Under the pieces are notes generated by a model, which saw only the letters and a list, made by a program, of their open reading frames with translations, ran no database searches and was not told where the DNA came from. A program made the position numbers and the translations under genes. This document shows positions 27,595-33,070 of a DNA stretch of 33,070 nucleotides, in pieces; position 1 is the stretch's first letter, and each line of letters starts with the position of its first letter. Origin of the DNA: Kiritimatiellia bacterium (GTDB taxonomy: Bacteria; Verrucomicrobiota; Kiritimatiellia; SS1-B-03-39; UBA6053); NCBI GenBank assembly GCA_029936175.1, contig JAPYUI010000020.1, positions 4,739-37,808 of the forward strand, read 5' to 3'.

Positions 27595-29028
27595 CTATAT
27601 CTTCCCCGGCAGCGCAAAGGGGGCGCGATAGGCCCTGCCGAGCAGGGCGTTGGCCTCTTCATTGCCCGGGAAGCGTTCGGCTTCCGGGTCGAAGCGCAGC
27701 ATGGGCCCCAGGTGGATTTGTGCGGATGTGGCATCGATCCCATTGGCATCCAGGTGAGCGGCCATGCGGTCAAAAGTAGCGGCGTTCGGGGCATCGGCCT
27801 TGCGCATTTCCCGGGCTTCCGCGATCGAATGTTTGTTCCCGAGGCGATGTGAGATGTTGCCCTGGTGGCAGAGTCCGCAGGAGAGGTGACCGACCGCGAT
27901 CTCGGCGTTCAGGTCTGCTCGCTTGCGACTGCGCACGGCGGCGATGAAATTGGCCTGGTGGGTGCGTCCTCCGTTGCCGACGATTTGCCGGATCTTCTTT
28001 CCGTCCTTGTCGTAGAGGTGCCCACCGTCCATGCCGGCGAAATAGCCTTCCTCGCACTCGACCACGAGGCCGGTGCGGATACCCTTGTAATGATCGGCCG
28101 TGCGCATGCCCTTTTTCGCCGGAAGGTTGCGGACCTCCATGATGATCGGTGCCGGTTGGTAATCGTAGTAGACCAGGTGGGTGTTGGGGGTTTCGCCGTC
28201 GTCATTCCAGCCGAAGCGTCCGCCCACGCTGACCACGCCGGGTGCGAGCGTCTCGTAGCCTCCGACCCAGCGGGCGAGATCGAGTTCGTGCGGGCCATTG
28301 TTTCCCAGTTCCCCGTTGCCGGTTTCCCAGACCCAGTGCCAGTCGTAATGCAGGTTCTTACGCATGAGCGGGCCCTTGGCAGAGGGTCCGCACCAGAGGT
28401 CGTAGTCAACATGTTTCGGTACGGCCTGGGCACCCTTCACCTTGCCGATGCTCCCGCGGACGCTGTAGTGGCACACCCGGATTTGCTTGATCTTTCCCAG
28501 CTCCCCCTTGCGGAGCGCCGTGAAGGTTTCCGCCAGGGCCGGGTCCGAACGACGCTGGGTGCCCGATTGGACGATGCGGTCATATTGCCGGGCTGCGGCA
28601 ATCATCTGTCGGCTCTCCTCGATCGTGTAGGAGACCGGCTTCTCCACGTAGACGTCCTTTCCGGCCTGGCAGGCCCAGATCGTCGCCAGGGCGTGCCAGT
28701 GATTGGGTGTCGCAATCACCACCGCATCCAGCTCCTTGTCATCCATCACCCGTCGCAGGTCAGTATGGGTTTTCGCCTGCAGATCACCCAATTCTTTTGC
28801 CCGCGCGGCGAGGATGTTCCGGTCGGGATCACAGAGTGCAGCGACGCGTACCCCGTCCATCGCCTTGAACATCTGCATATGCTGTTTGCCCTTTCCGCGT
28901 AGCCCGATGATCGCGACCTGAATCGTGTTGTTGGGGGAATCGTTGGCTGCGCGGAGGACGGTGGGGAGGGATGCGGTGGCGGCTGCCGCCGCAGTGGATT
29001 TAAGGATGGCCCGTCGGGTTGTCTTCAT
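27595..29028 (-). CDS. Tat-exported Gfo/Idh/MocA family oxidoreductase
   Basis: 477 residues. The N-terminus has a twin-arginine signal, TTRRAILKS (3-11), followed by an Ala-rich stretch ending near LRAA. The NAD(P)-binding Rossmann fold starts at IQVAIIGLRGKGKQH (36-50), where the usual GxGxxG is modified, and continues with ALCDPD (64-69). The family signature EKPVS is at 129-133 and ATPNHWHAL at 106-114. The C-terminal catalytic domain is present, so the length is normal. Exported members are very common in planctomycetes and verrucomicrobia and probably oxidise or reduce sugars or cyclitols in the periplasm; the substrate is unknown. The ATG has AGGA seven bases upstream. The stop faces the terminator of the giant gene, so the two genes are convergent and not co-regulated. 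Confidence 0.93.
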   Translation of the reverse strand: MKTTRRAILKSTAAAAATASLPTVLRAANDSPNNTIQVAIIGLRGKGKQHMQMFKAMDGVRVAALCDPDRNILAARAKELGDLQAKTHTDLRRVMDDKELDAVVIATPNHWHALATIWACQAGKDVYVEKPVSYTIEESRQMIAAARQYDRIVQSGTQRRSDPALAETFTALRKGELGKIKQIRVCHYSVRGSIGKVKGAQAVPKHVDYDLWCGPSAKGPLMRKNLHYDWHWVWETGNGELGNNGPHELDLARWVGGYETLAPGVVSVGGRFGWNDDGETPNTHLVYYDYQPAPIIMEVRNLPAKKGMRTADHYKGIRTGLVVECEEGYFAGMDGGHLYDKDGKKIRQIVGNGGRTHQANFIAAVRSRKRADLNAEIAVGHLSCGLCHQGNISHRLGNKHSIAEAREMRKADAPNAATFDRMAAHLDANGIDATSAQIHLGPMLRFDPEAERFPGNEEANALLGRAYRAPFALPGKI

Positions 29029-29157
29029 GTGGGTATCCTAGGCGATTCCCGTTGCGGGATCAAGCCGTAGCTGCTGGCCGCGATCCCGGTGGGGATGTTC
29101 AGCGTCGATTGTGCTCTTTGGACCGCGCTAAGGGGTAGCCACAGCCCCGTACGTTTC

Positions 29158-29649
29158 TCACGGCTTCTTCTGCTCATACACCCGCTTGCGCTGCCGGTAA
29201 GCCTCGACGGCACGATGGAACCGTGCCATGGCCACGTCATCGTTCTTGTCCAGGGCCTGATATTGTTCCTGGAGGCTTTTCTTCATCTTTGCCAGGCGCC
29301 TCTTTTCGGCATCACGCGAGGTCATGTGACCGACTTCGGTATCCGGATAGAGGAATGCCTCAAGGACTTCCTGAGCGTAGGCCACCGGGGCTTGGCCCGA
29401 CAGCGCGCCGCTGATGGTGGGAACCAACAAGATGCCGAGCCCGGTGAGAGCCGCACCGACCATACCCCTTGCATCGGTCCAGTGCTTAATCGCGTACGCA
29501 ATCCAGGCAAAAGGGGGCATGATCAAGGCCGCCAGGCCCCAGGCCCAATGGGTCCCGAAGGCTTTGAGGACCAAGCCGATGGCGCCGAGGAGGAGAAAAC
29601 CGAAGCCGGCGAAGATGGCGATCGCCAGAACGGAGTTACCGTCGATCAT
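29158..29649 (-). CDS. Small three-helix membrane protein of unknown function
   Basis: 163 residues. The ATG is preceded by GAGGAG with suitable spacing, one of the best ribosome sites in the window. Hydrophobic helices are at about 7-29, 35-55 and 62-82. After them comes a hydrophilic, highly charged tail (about 105-163) rich in Lys, Arg, Gln and Glu (AEKRRLAKMKKSLQEQ), probably helical or coiled-coil and cytoplasmic. I do not recognise the family. It lies 129 bases upstream of the oxidoreductase gene on the same strand, too far for certain co-transcription. The coding potential, ribosome site and clean topology make it a convincing gene. Confidence 0.75.
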   Translation of the reverse strand: MIDGNSVLAIAIFAGFGFLLLGAIGLVLKAFGTHWAWGLAALIMPPFAWIAYAIKHWTDARGMVGAALTGLGILLVPTISGALSGQAPVAYAQEVLEAFLYPDTEVGHMTSRDAEKRRLAKMKKSLQEQYQALDKNDDVAMARFHRAVEAYRQRKRVYEQKKP

Positions 29650-29739
29650 GTGTTCTCCTCGGGCTGGTGACCACGTTAACAGGTGGGTAAGGTTTCATTT
29701 CCAGGATTTCCCTCTAGCTCTATCAGGATTAAGTCCGGG

Positions 29740-29770
29740 TTGGAAAACTAAATTGGACGGTTCATATAGT
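29740..29770 (+). promoter_or_regulatory. Weak candidate promoter upstream of the DUF151 gene
   Basis: TTGGAA (29740-29745) and TATAGT (29765-29770) are separated by 19 bases. The -10 box matches five of six consensus positions; the -35 is fair and the spacer is long. Transcription would start near 29777 and give a leader of about 155 bases before the DUF151 gene, containing the two short open frames described at 29785 and 29846. Confidence 0.35.
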
Positions 29771-29784
29771 GCGTGGAGGAACGA

Positions 29785-29799
29785 ATGATGGAGAATTAG
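29785..29799 (+). promoter_or_regulatory. Four-codon open frame with a strong ribosome binding site
   Basis: GGAGGA (29775-29780) stands four bases before ATG ATG GAG AAT TAG. A strong ribosome site in front of a minimal open frame looks like a leader peptide or a regulatory ribosome-loading site for the downstream genes. It may equally be chance in a purine-rich stretch. Confidence 0.3.
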
Positions 29800-29845
29800 C
29801 CGATACGGTGGTGGAACCTGTCGCTTAAGTATGGTTTATTAACCT

Positions 29846-29920
29846 ATGGGTGCGATAATATCAGCCGTGCTGCTCGTCTTTATTTTCGGGATGGTGATTT
29901 ATATCACCCGCGAACTGTAA
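29846..29920 (+). CDS. Possible 24-residue single-helix membrane microprotein
   Basis: ATG at 29846 opens a 24-codon frame, MGAIISAVLLVFIFGMVIYI followed by TREL, ending in TAA at 29918-29920. Apart from the first two residues and the TREL tail it is a continuous hydrophobic helix, the layout of known bacterial single-pass microproteins. It ends 12 bases before the start of the DUF151 gene on the same strand, so it could be co-transcribed with it. No convincing Shine-Dalgarno precedes it, which is why confidence is limited. Verrucomicrobial genes in this window often lack one. Confidence 0.4.
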   Translation: MGAIISAVLLVFIFGMVIYITREL

Positions 29921-29932
29921 CACATCCCGGTC

Positions 29933-30403
29933 ATGATTGAGGAAGAAATACCTGTAGAAGTTAAAGGCCTCGTACCAACGCCCTCGGGTTCCGGGGTATT
30001 TCTAAGCAGTGGACAAAAGGTGATCGCGATCTTTGTAGATCCCAGTGTCGCCGCAGCCATCACCATGTTTCTACAGGATATCAAGAAGCCCCGCCCGCTC
30101 ACCCATGACCTCATCGGAAACATCCTGACCGGCCTCAGCGTGACCGTACAGAAGGTGGTGATCAACGACTTGAAGGAGGATACCTTCTTTGCCCGGCTGC
30201 ACATGTACCAGCAGAACGAGCTCGGCACCAGCCTGGTCGAGATCGACGCCCGTCCCAGCGATTCAATCGCTCTTGCCATCCAGCAGAACTGCCCCATTTT
30301 TGTGCATGAAAAAGTCTGGCACCAGGCCGAGGATATGAGCTGGGCGCTCCAGGAGGCCGCCAACGACTTGGACGAGGATGAGGACGACGAGGGGCTTTTC
30401 TAA
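29933..30403 (+). CDS. Bifunctional nuclease (BFN/DUF151) family protein
   Basis: 156 residues. The family signatures RPLTHDL (54-60), VVINDLKEDTFFARL (about 77-91) and IDARPSDSIALA (about 103-114) are all present, followed by CPIFV. The C-terminus is strongly acidic (DLDEDEDDEGLF). Family members have been described as in-planta-induced nucleases with DNase and RNase activity, and they occur as small cytoplasmic proteins in many bacteria; the physiological role is unclear. The start used has no strong Shine-Dalgarno. The gene lies 29 bases upstream of cinA, on the same strand, so the two probably form an operon. Confidence 0.9.
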   Translation: MIEEEIPVEVKGLVPTPSGSGVFLSSGQKVIAIFVDPSVAAAITMFLQDIKKPRPLTHDLIGNILTGLSVTVQKVVINDLKEDTFFARLHMYQQNELGTSLVEIDARPSDSIALAIQQNCPIFVHEKVWHQAEDMSWALQEAANDLDEDEDDEGLF

Positions 30404-30432
30404 GCTCCTCCATTCCCCATACGCTCCCCGTC

Positions 30433-31653
30433 ATGACAACAGCTGAAATCATTACCACCGGCGCGGAACTCCTCAATGGCAGCGTGACCAATGGGCATGC
30501 CCGGGTTTTGGGTTCCATGCTCGGGCGACTCGGCATCCCCCTGGTTCGGGACACGACCGTGATCGATGACCCGGCCCTCATCGTCTCTGCGATAAAACAG
30601 GCGGTCGCGAAGAGCGACCTGGTTTTTATCACCGGCGGCCTGGGTCCGACCCAGGATGACATCACGCGCGAAGCATTGTGTGAAGCACTCGACCTCAAGA
30701 TGTCTTTGAATCCAGACGTGTTGGAGCATATCAATAAGCGGTATGCGCAGTCGGGTAGCCGGGCGATGGAAGGGCGGGAGCGCCAGGCCATGGTCATCGA
30801 TGGTGCCGATGCCCTGTTGAACCCGGTTGGTTCTGCACCGGGTCAGCGCCTTGACCACCAGGGCGGGACTATTTTCGTGCTGCCGGGCCCGCCGTCGGAA
30901 TTTATCAGCATGATGCAGCACCATGTCCTGGAATGGATCGCCCAGCACCTCCTTGTCGGAGCGGCACCGGTTGAAAAGGTATTCATGCTGGCGGGGATCG
31001 GCGAGTCCGAGATCGTCAATCGCCTGCGTGACCACGCGCTCGTCGGTTCGGACATCGAGGTGGCTTTTTGCGCGATGCCGGGCCGGGTGGAGCTTCGATT
31101 GACTTCACATAACGTGGTTGCGCTTGAACAGGCTGCCCTGCAGGTGGCCGGCCATTTTGGCGAACATGTTTATTCGGATCGCCGGATGGCCATGGAACAG
31201 GTCATCGGCGAGAAGTTGCTTGCATCCGGGCAGACCCTGGGTGTCGCCGAGTCCTGTACCGGCGGCCTGCTCGGCGGGCGTCTCACCTGTGTTCCGGGGA
31301 GCTCTACCTGGTTCAAGGGTGGCATCATTTCCTACGCGGACGAGGTCAAGGTGGCCCTGCTCGGGGTGCGCGAGAGTGATTTACAGGAACACGGTTCCGT
31401 GAGTTGCCCTGTCGCAGAACAGATGGCGCGGGGGGTGTGTGAAAAGCTCGGGACCGATTTTGGTATCGGCATTACCGGCGTCGCCGGTCCGGACGGGGGA
31501 AGCCCGGATAAACCCGTTGGCTTGGTATACATAGCCCTGGCGATGCCGTCCGGCATCGAGGTGCAGGAGGATACCTTCCGGGGCGACCGGGAAATGATCC
31601 GGGAGTCCAGTGTGCAGCGGGCCATGAGCCAGTTGTGGCGAGCCCTGGCCTGA
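30433..31653 (+). CDS. cinA: CinA-like protein (MoCF-like domain plus nicotinamide-nucleotide amidase domain)
   Basis: 406 residues, the full family length. The N-terminal MoCF/COG1058 domain starts at AEIITTGAELLNG (4-16) and has GGLGPTQDD (about 69-77) and FVLPGPPSE. The C-terminal CinA/PncC domain begins around residue 255 and has VAESCTGGLLGGRLT (about 271-285) with the active-site Ser, plus GITGVAGPDGG. Characterised relatives hydrolyse NMN to nicotinate mononucleotide (pyridine nucleotide recycling) and cleave ADP-ribose; in some bacteria the gene is competence-induced. Here it follows the DUF151 gene closely. No later gene is tightly linked; the next start is 121 bases away. Confidence 0.93.
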   Translation: MTTAEIITTGAELLNGSVTNGHARVLGSMLGRLGIPLVRDTTVIDDPALIVSAIKQAVAKSDLVFITGGLGPTQDDITREALCEALDLKMSLNPDVLEHINKRYAQSGSRAMEGRERQAMVIDGADALLNPVGSAPGQRLDHQGGTIFVLPGPPSEFISMMQHHVLEWIAQHLLVGAAPVEKVFMLAGIGESEIVNRLRDHALVGSDIEVAFCAMPGRVELRLTSHNVVALEQAALQVAGHFGEHVYSDRRMAMEQVIGEKLLASGQTLGVAESCTGGLLGGRLTCVPGSSTWFKGGIISYADEVKVALLGVRESDLQEHGSVSCPVAEQMARGVCEKLGTDFGIGITGVAGPDGGSPDKPVGLVYIALAMPSGIEVQEDTFRGDREMIRESSVQRAMSQLWRALA

Positions 31654-31680
31654 AACGCCACCTGTGCACGATGATCGAAT

Positions 31681-31710
31681 GATCCGGGCGAACCCTTCTT
31701 AACCCGGATC
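31681..31710. repeat. Perfect 8-base inverted repeat after cinA
   Basis: GATCCGGG (31681-31688) and CCCGGATC (31703-31710) enclose a 14-base loop and are followed by GAAAAAAG. The position, 27 bases after the cinA stop, suits a terminator, but there is no T-run after the stem on the plus strand and none on the correct side for the minus strand. It may be a Rho-independent-like hairpin lacking its U-tract, an RNA-stabilising stem, or an operator for the next gene. Confidence 0.45.
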
Positions 31711-31774
31711 GAAAAAAGCTTTCACCGTCTCGAATTGCTTGCTTTACTTCGTGTTGAACCCGGAACCGGACTCC

Positions 31775-32296
31775 ATGAAAGCAATCGCATCGTATACCCT
31801 TTTCCTGGGCCTGTGTGCCCTCGGGCAGGCCGAAACCAAGGCGGTAAAGGTCGGGGACCTCTCGCTGAAGATTCCGTCGACCTGGACCCAGGAGCAGCCG
31901 TCGAGCAGCATGCGTCTCGCGCAGTTCGTTGTTCCCGGGTCCAAGGAAGGCGCGCACGCGGACCTCGTCATTTATTTCTTCGGTGCGGCGAGCGGCGGCG
32001 GTGTGCGCGCCAACATCGATCGCTGGGTGGGGCAGTTTGTGGAAAAGGGCCGGACCGCCAGGGAGAGCAAGGGCACGTCCGCGAACGGTGCCTACGATCT
32101 CGTCTCGGTCACCGGCACCTACAACAAGCCGGTGGGACCCCCGATCATGCGCAAGAGCCAACCCACGCCGAACCAGCGGATGCTTGCGGCGATCGTGCAG
32201 ACCGCGAAAGGGAACTACTTTATCAAGTTCACCGGGCCGAAAAAAACGCTGAATAGCGCGGAGAAGGCATTCATGGACAGCTTTGGCGCAAAATAG
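31775..32296 (+). CDS. Small secreted protein of unknown function
   Basis: 173 residues from ATG 31775. An in-frame ATG at 31739 would add 12 non-signal residues in front of a clean signal peptide (MKAIASYTLFLGLCALGQAE), so the later start is preferred. Cleavage probably follows GQA; the Cys at residue 14 does not sit in a proper lipobox. The mature part has short beta-type motifs (KVGDLSLKIPSTWTQE, YDLVSVTGTYNKP, GNYFIKFTGPKKT) and ends AFMDSFGAK. The WTQEQPSSSMRLAQFVVPG stretch resembles small periplasmic proteins that fold as a single beta-rich PsbP-like domain, but I cannot assign a family. It may stand alone, as it is 121 bases from cinA and followed by a 126-base gap. Confidence 0.7.
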   Translation: MKAIASYTLFLGLCALGQAETKAVKVGDLSLKIPSTWTQEQPSSSMRLAQFVVPGSKEGAHADLVIYFFGAASGGGVRANIDRWVGQFVEKGRTARESKGTSANGAYDLVSVTGTYNKPVGPPIMRKSQPTPNQRMLAAIVQTAKGNYFIKFTGPKKTLNSAEKAFMDSFGAK

Positions 32297-32299
32297 GGA

Positions 32300-32371
32300 T
32301 TCCTGCCAGGGGAAGGCTTTTCGCCGGCGTTCCGGCCAGGAAAAACCCTATTCTTCGGTCGTACCTTTTTT
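32300..32371 (+). terminator. Hairpin cluster and T-run, possible terminator
   Basis: Just after the small secreted protein gene, TTCCTG (32300-32305) can pair with CAGGAA (32337-32342), and a compact stem GCCGG-CGTT-CCGGC sits inside (32323-32336). A run of six to seven T residues comes only about 25 bases later (32365-32371). The separation makes classic intrinsic termination doubtful. Confidence 0.25.
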
Positions 32372-32374
32372 CTT

Positions 32375-32404
32375 TTGCGGTTCTGCCGCACCTTTGGGTA
32401 TAAT
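32375..32404 (+). promoter_or_regulatory. Candidate sigma-70 promoter for the right-edge gene
   Basis: A perfect -10 box TATAAT (32399-32404) has TTGCGG (32375-32380) 18 bases upstream. Transcription would begin near 32411, only about 12 bases before the ATG at 32423, leaving a very short leader and no room for a strong ribosome site. A small hairpin, TGCGG-TTCTG-CCGCA, overlaps the spacer. Confidence 0.5.
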
Positions 32405-32422
32405 CCGGGAACGATTCTTGAC

Positions 32423-33070
32423 ATGGCTTACACAATAAAACGATCCAGTATTTTACGCTGGTTCATCCTCCTGGGGATGGCTATATCCGTTTTCGCCGCG
32501 GATGAAATTGAACTGCCCGACGGAACGAAATTCGAGGCGGATGTCATGCTGTACAAGACGGGCCGCCTGATGATGATCAAGAAGGACGGCAGCAAGGTGG
32601 TCATGGCGGTTACGGATATCAAACGTGCCAGCTTTGAACCGCCTGAGGGATCCTTTATGCCCATGATATTTCCGGGCGGCCAGCGCAGCAAGGCCATGGT
32701 GCAGGATTATGACGAGGGGTCCTTTAACCTCCTGACGATGGAGGGCGAGGACAAGTCTCTCAGGCCCAACGAGATTGCGGCCATTCAGTTTCGTACCAAG
32801 TCCACCATCGCTTCGGATGCCGCGGAGGCCACGGCCAGGAAGTCCGAGGACCCCAAGGTAAAGGAGGCGGCGAGCAAGCGGATCAGCGATGAGGACCTGG
32901 CGGAGGTGCCGCCAACGCTCTCCGTGGAGCTTCCAAAAAAACTCATCGAGGGCATCCTCGACCAGCTGGATTTGCGCGCTGAGCTGGAGGCGTTAAATAA
33001 CGACTTTGAAGGGGGTAAGAAAACGGATAGTCGTATCAAGAAGCTCAACGAGGAAATCAAGGAAATGAAC
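32423..33070 (+). CDS. N-terminal part of a secreted protein with a duplicated short beta motif (runs off window)
   Basis: An open frame from ATG 32423 continues without a stop to the last base, giving 216 residues of an incomplete gene. Residues 1-26 are a signal peptide (RWFILLGMAISVFAA then DE). The mature N-terminus contains two aligned segments of 39 residues, 33-71 and 85-123. They share G, A, V, Y, G, an acidic-Gly turn (KKDG / TMEG), Ile and a terminal Phe, so they look like a duplicated small beta-barrel of the kind found in SHD1-like verrucomicrobial proteins. A charged, helical, probably coiled-coil region follows (about 124-216, rich in Lys, Glu and Ala). The function is unknown. 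Confidence 0.7.
   Translation, partial: MAYTIKRSSILRWFILLGMAISVFAADEIELPDGTKFEADVMLYKTGRLMMIKKDGSKVVMAVTDIKRASFEPPEGSFMPMIFPGGQRSKAMVQDYDEGSFNLLTMEGEDKSLRPNEIAAIQFRTKSTIASDAAEATARKSEDPKVKEAASKRISDEDLAEVPPTLSVELPKKLIEGILDQLDLRAELEALNNDFEGGKKTDSRIKKLNEEIKEMN

Overview
The gene content points to a free-living bacterium of the PVC group, most likely a verrucomicrobium (Opitutae-like or a relative). The evidence is a Planctomycete-type cytochrome protein (PSCyt1/DUF1549/DUF1553) followed directly by a Tat-exported DUF1501 protein, a PVC-type membrane-bound dehydrogenase with a C-terminal CXXCH haem domain, and a Tat-exported Gfo/Idh/MocA oxidoreductase. DNA is GC-rich throughout. No tRNA, rRNA, CRISPR array, transposase or integrase was seen, so this looks like ordinary chromosome with one large surface-protein locus. 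The lineage is inferred from domain families, not from a marker-gene comparison.

Layout. (1) Bases 1-258 hold the 3' end of an unrecognised plus-strand gene. (2) Bases 264-10854 are a continuous minus-strand block. In transcription order it holds a two-HKD cardiolipin synthase, the PSCyt1/DUF1553 cytochrome protein, its DUF1501 partner, GTPase HflX, DNA polymerase X with a PHP domain, a four-CxxC protein overlapping polX, and an SGNH/GDSL esterase. (3) From 10935 the strand switches. A plus-strand run holds an ABC-F ATPase, an M36 (fungalysin-type) metalloprotease coupled to it by an ATGA overlap, a small S24/S26-like peptidase 3 bases later, and then, behind its own candidate promoter, the PVC haem dehydrogenase. 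(4) A 678-base non-coding gap (18475-19152) contains a good candidate sigma-54 promoter and leads into an 8.3 kb gene. (5) That gene (19153-27450) encodes a 2765-residue secreted mosaic protein: three exact-period 261-residue repeats, a large adhesin-type module, DUF11-like, SdrD-B-like, DUF642-like and Calx-beta-like domains. It ends at a convincing intrinsic terminator. (6) On the minus strand follow a Gfo/Idh/MocA oxidoreductase and a small three-helix membrane protein. (7) The right end, on the plus strand, holds a possible 24-residue membrane microprotein, a DUF151 bifunctional-nuclease protein, CinA, a small secreted protein of unknown function, and the 5' part of a secreted protein with a duplicated short beta motif that runs off the window.

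How it fits together. Housekeeping functions (HflX, PolX, ABC-F, CinA, DUF151, cardiolipin synthase) are interleaved with export-oriented genes (M36 protease, two haem-c protein systems, esterase, oxidoreductase, giant surface protein), as expected for a particle- or polysaccharide-associated heterotroph. The parts least explained by known families are the giant mosaic protein and its upstream region, the soluble-looking S26-like peptidase in the M36 operon, the four-CxxC protein tied to polX, and the leader region of the DUF151 gene. No complete novel multi-gene system is demonstrated by the sequence alone.
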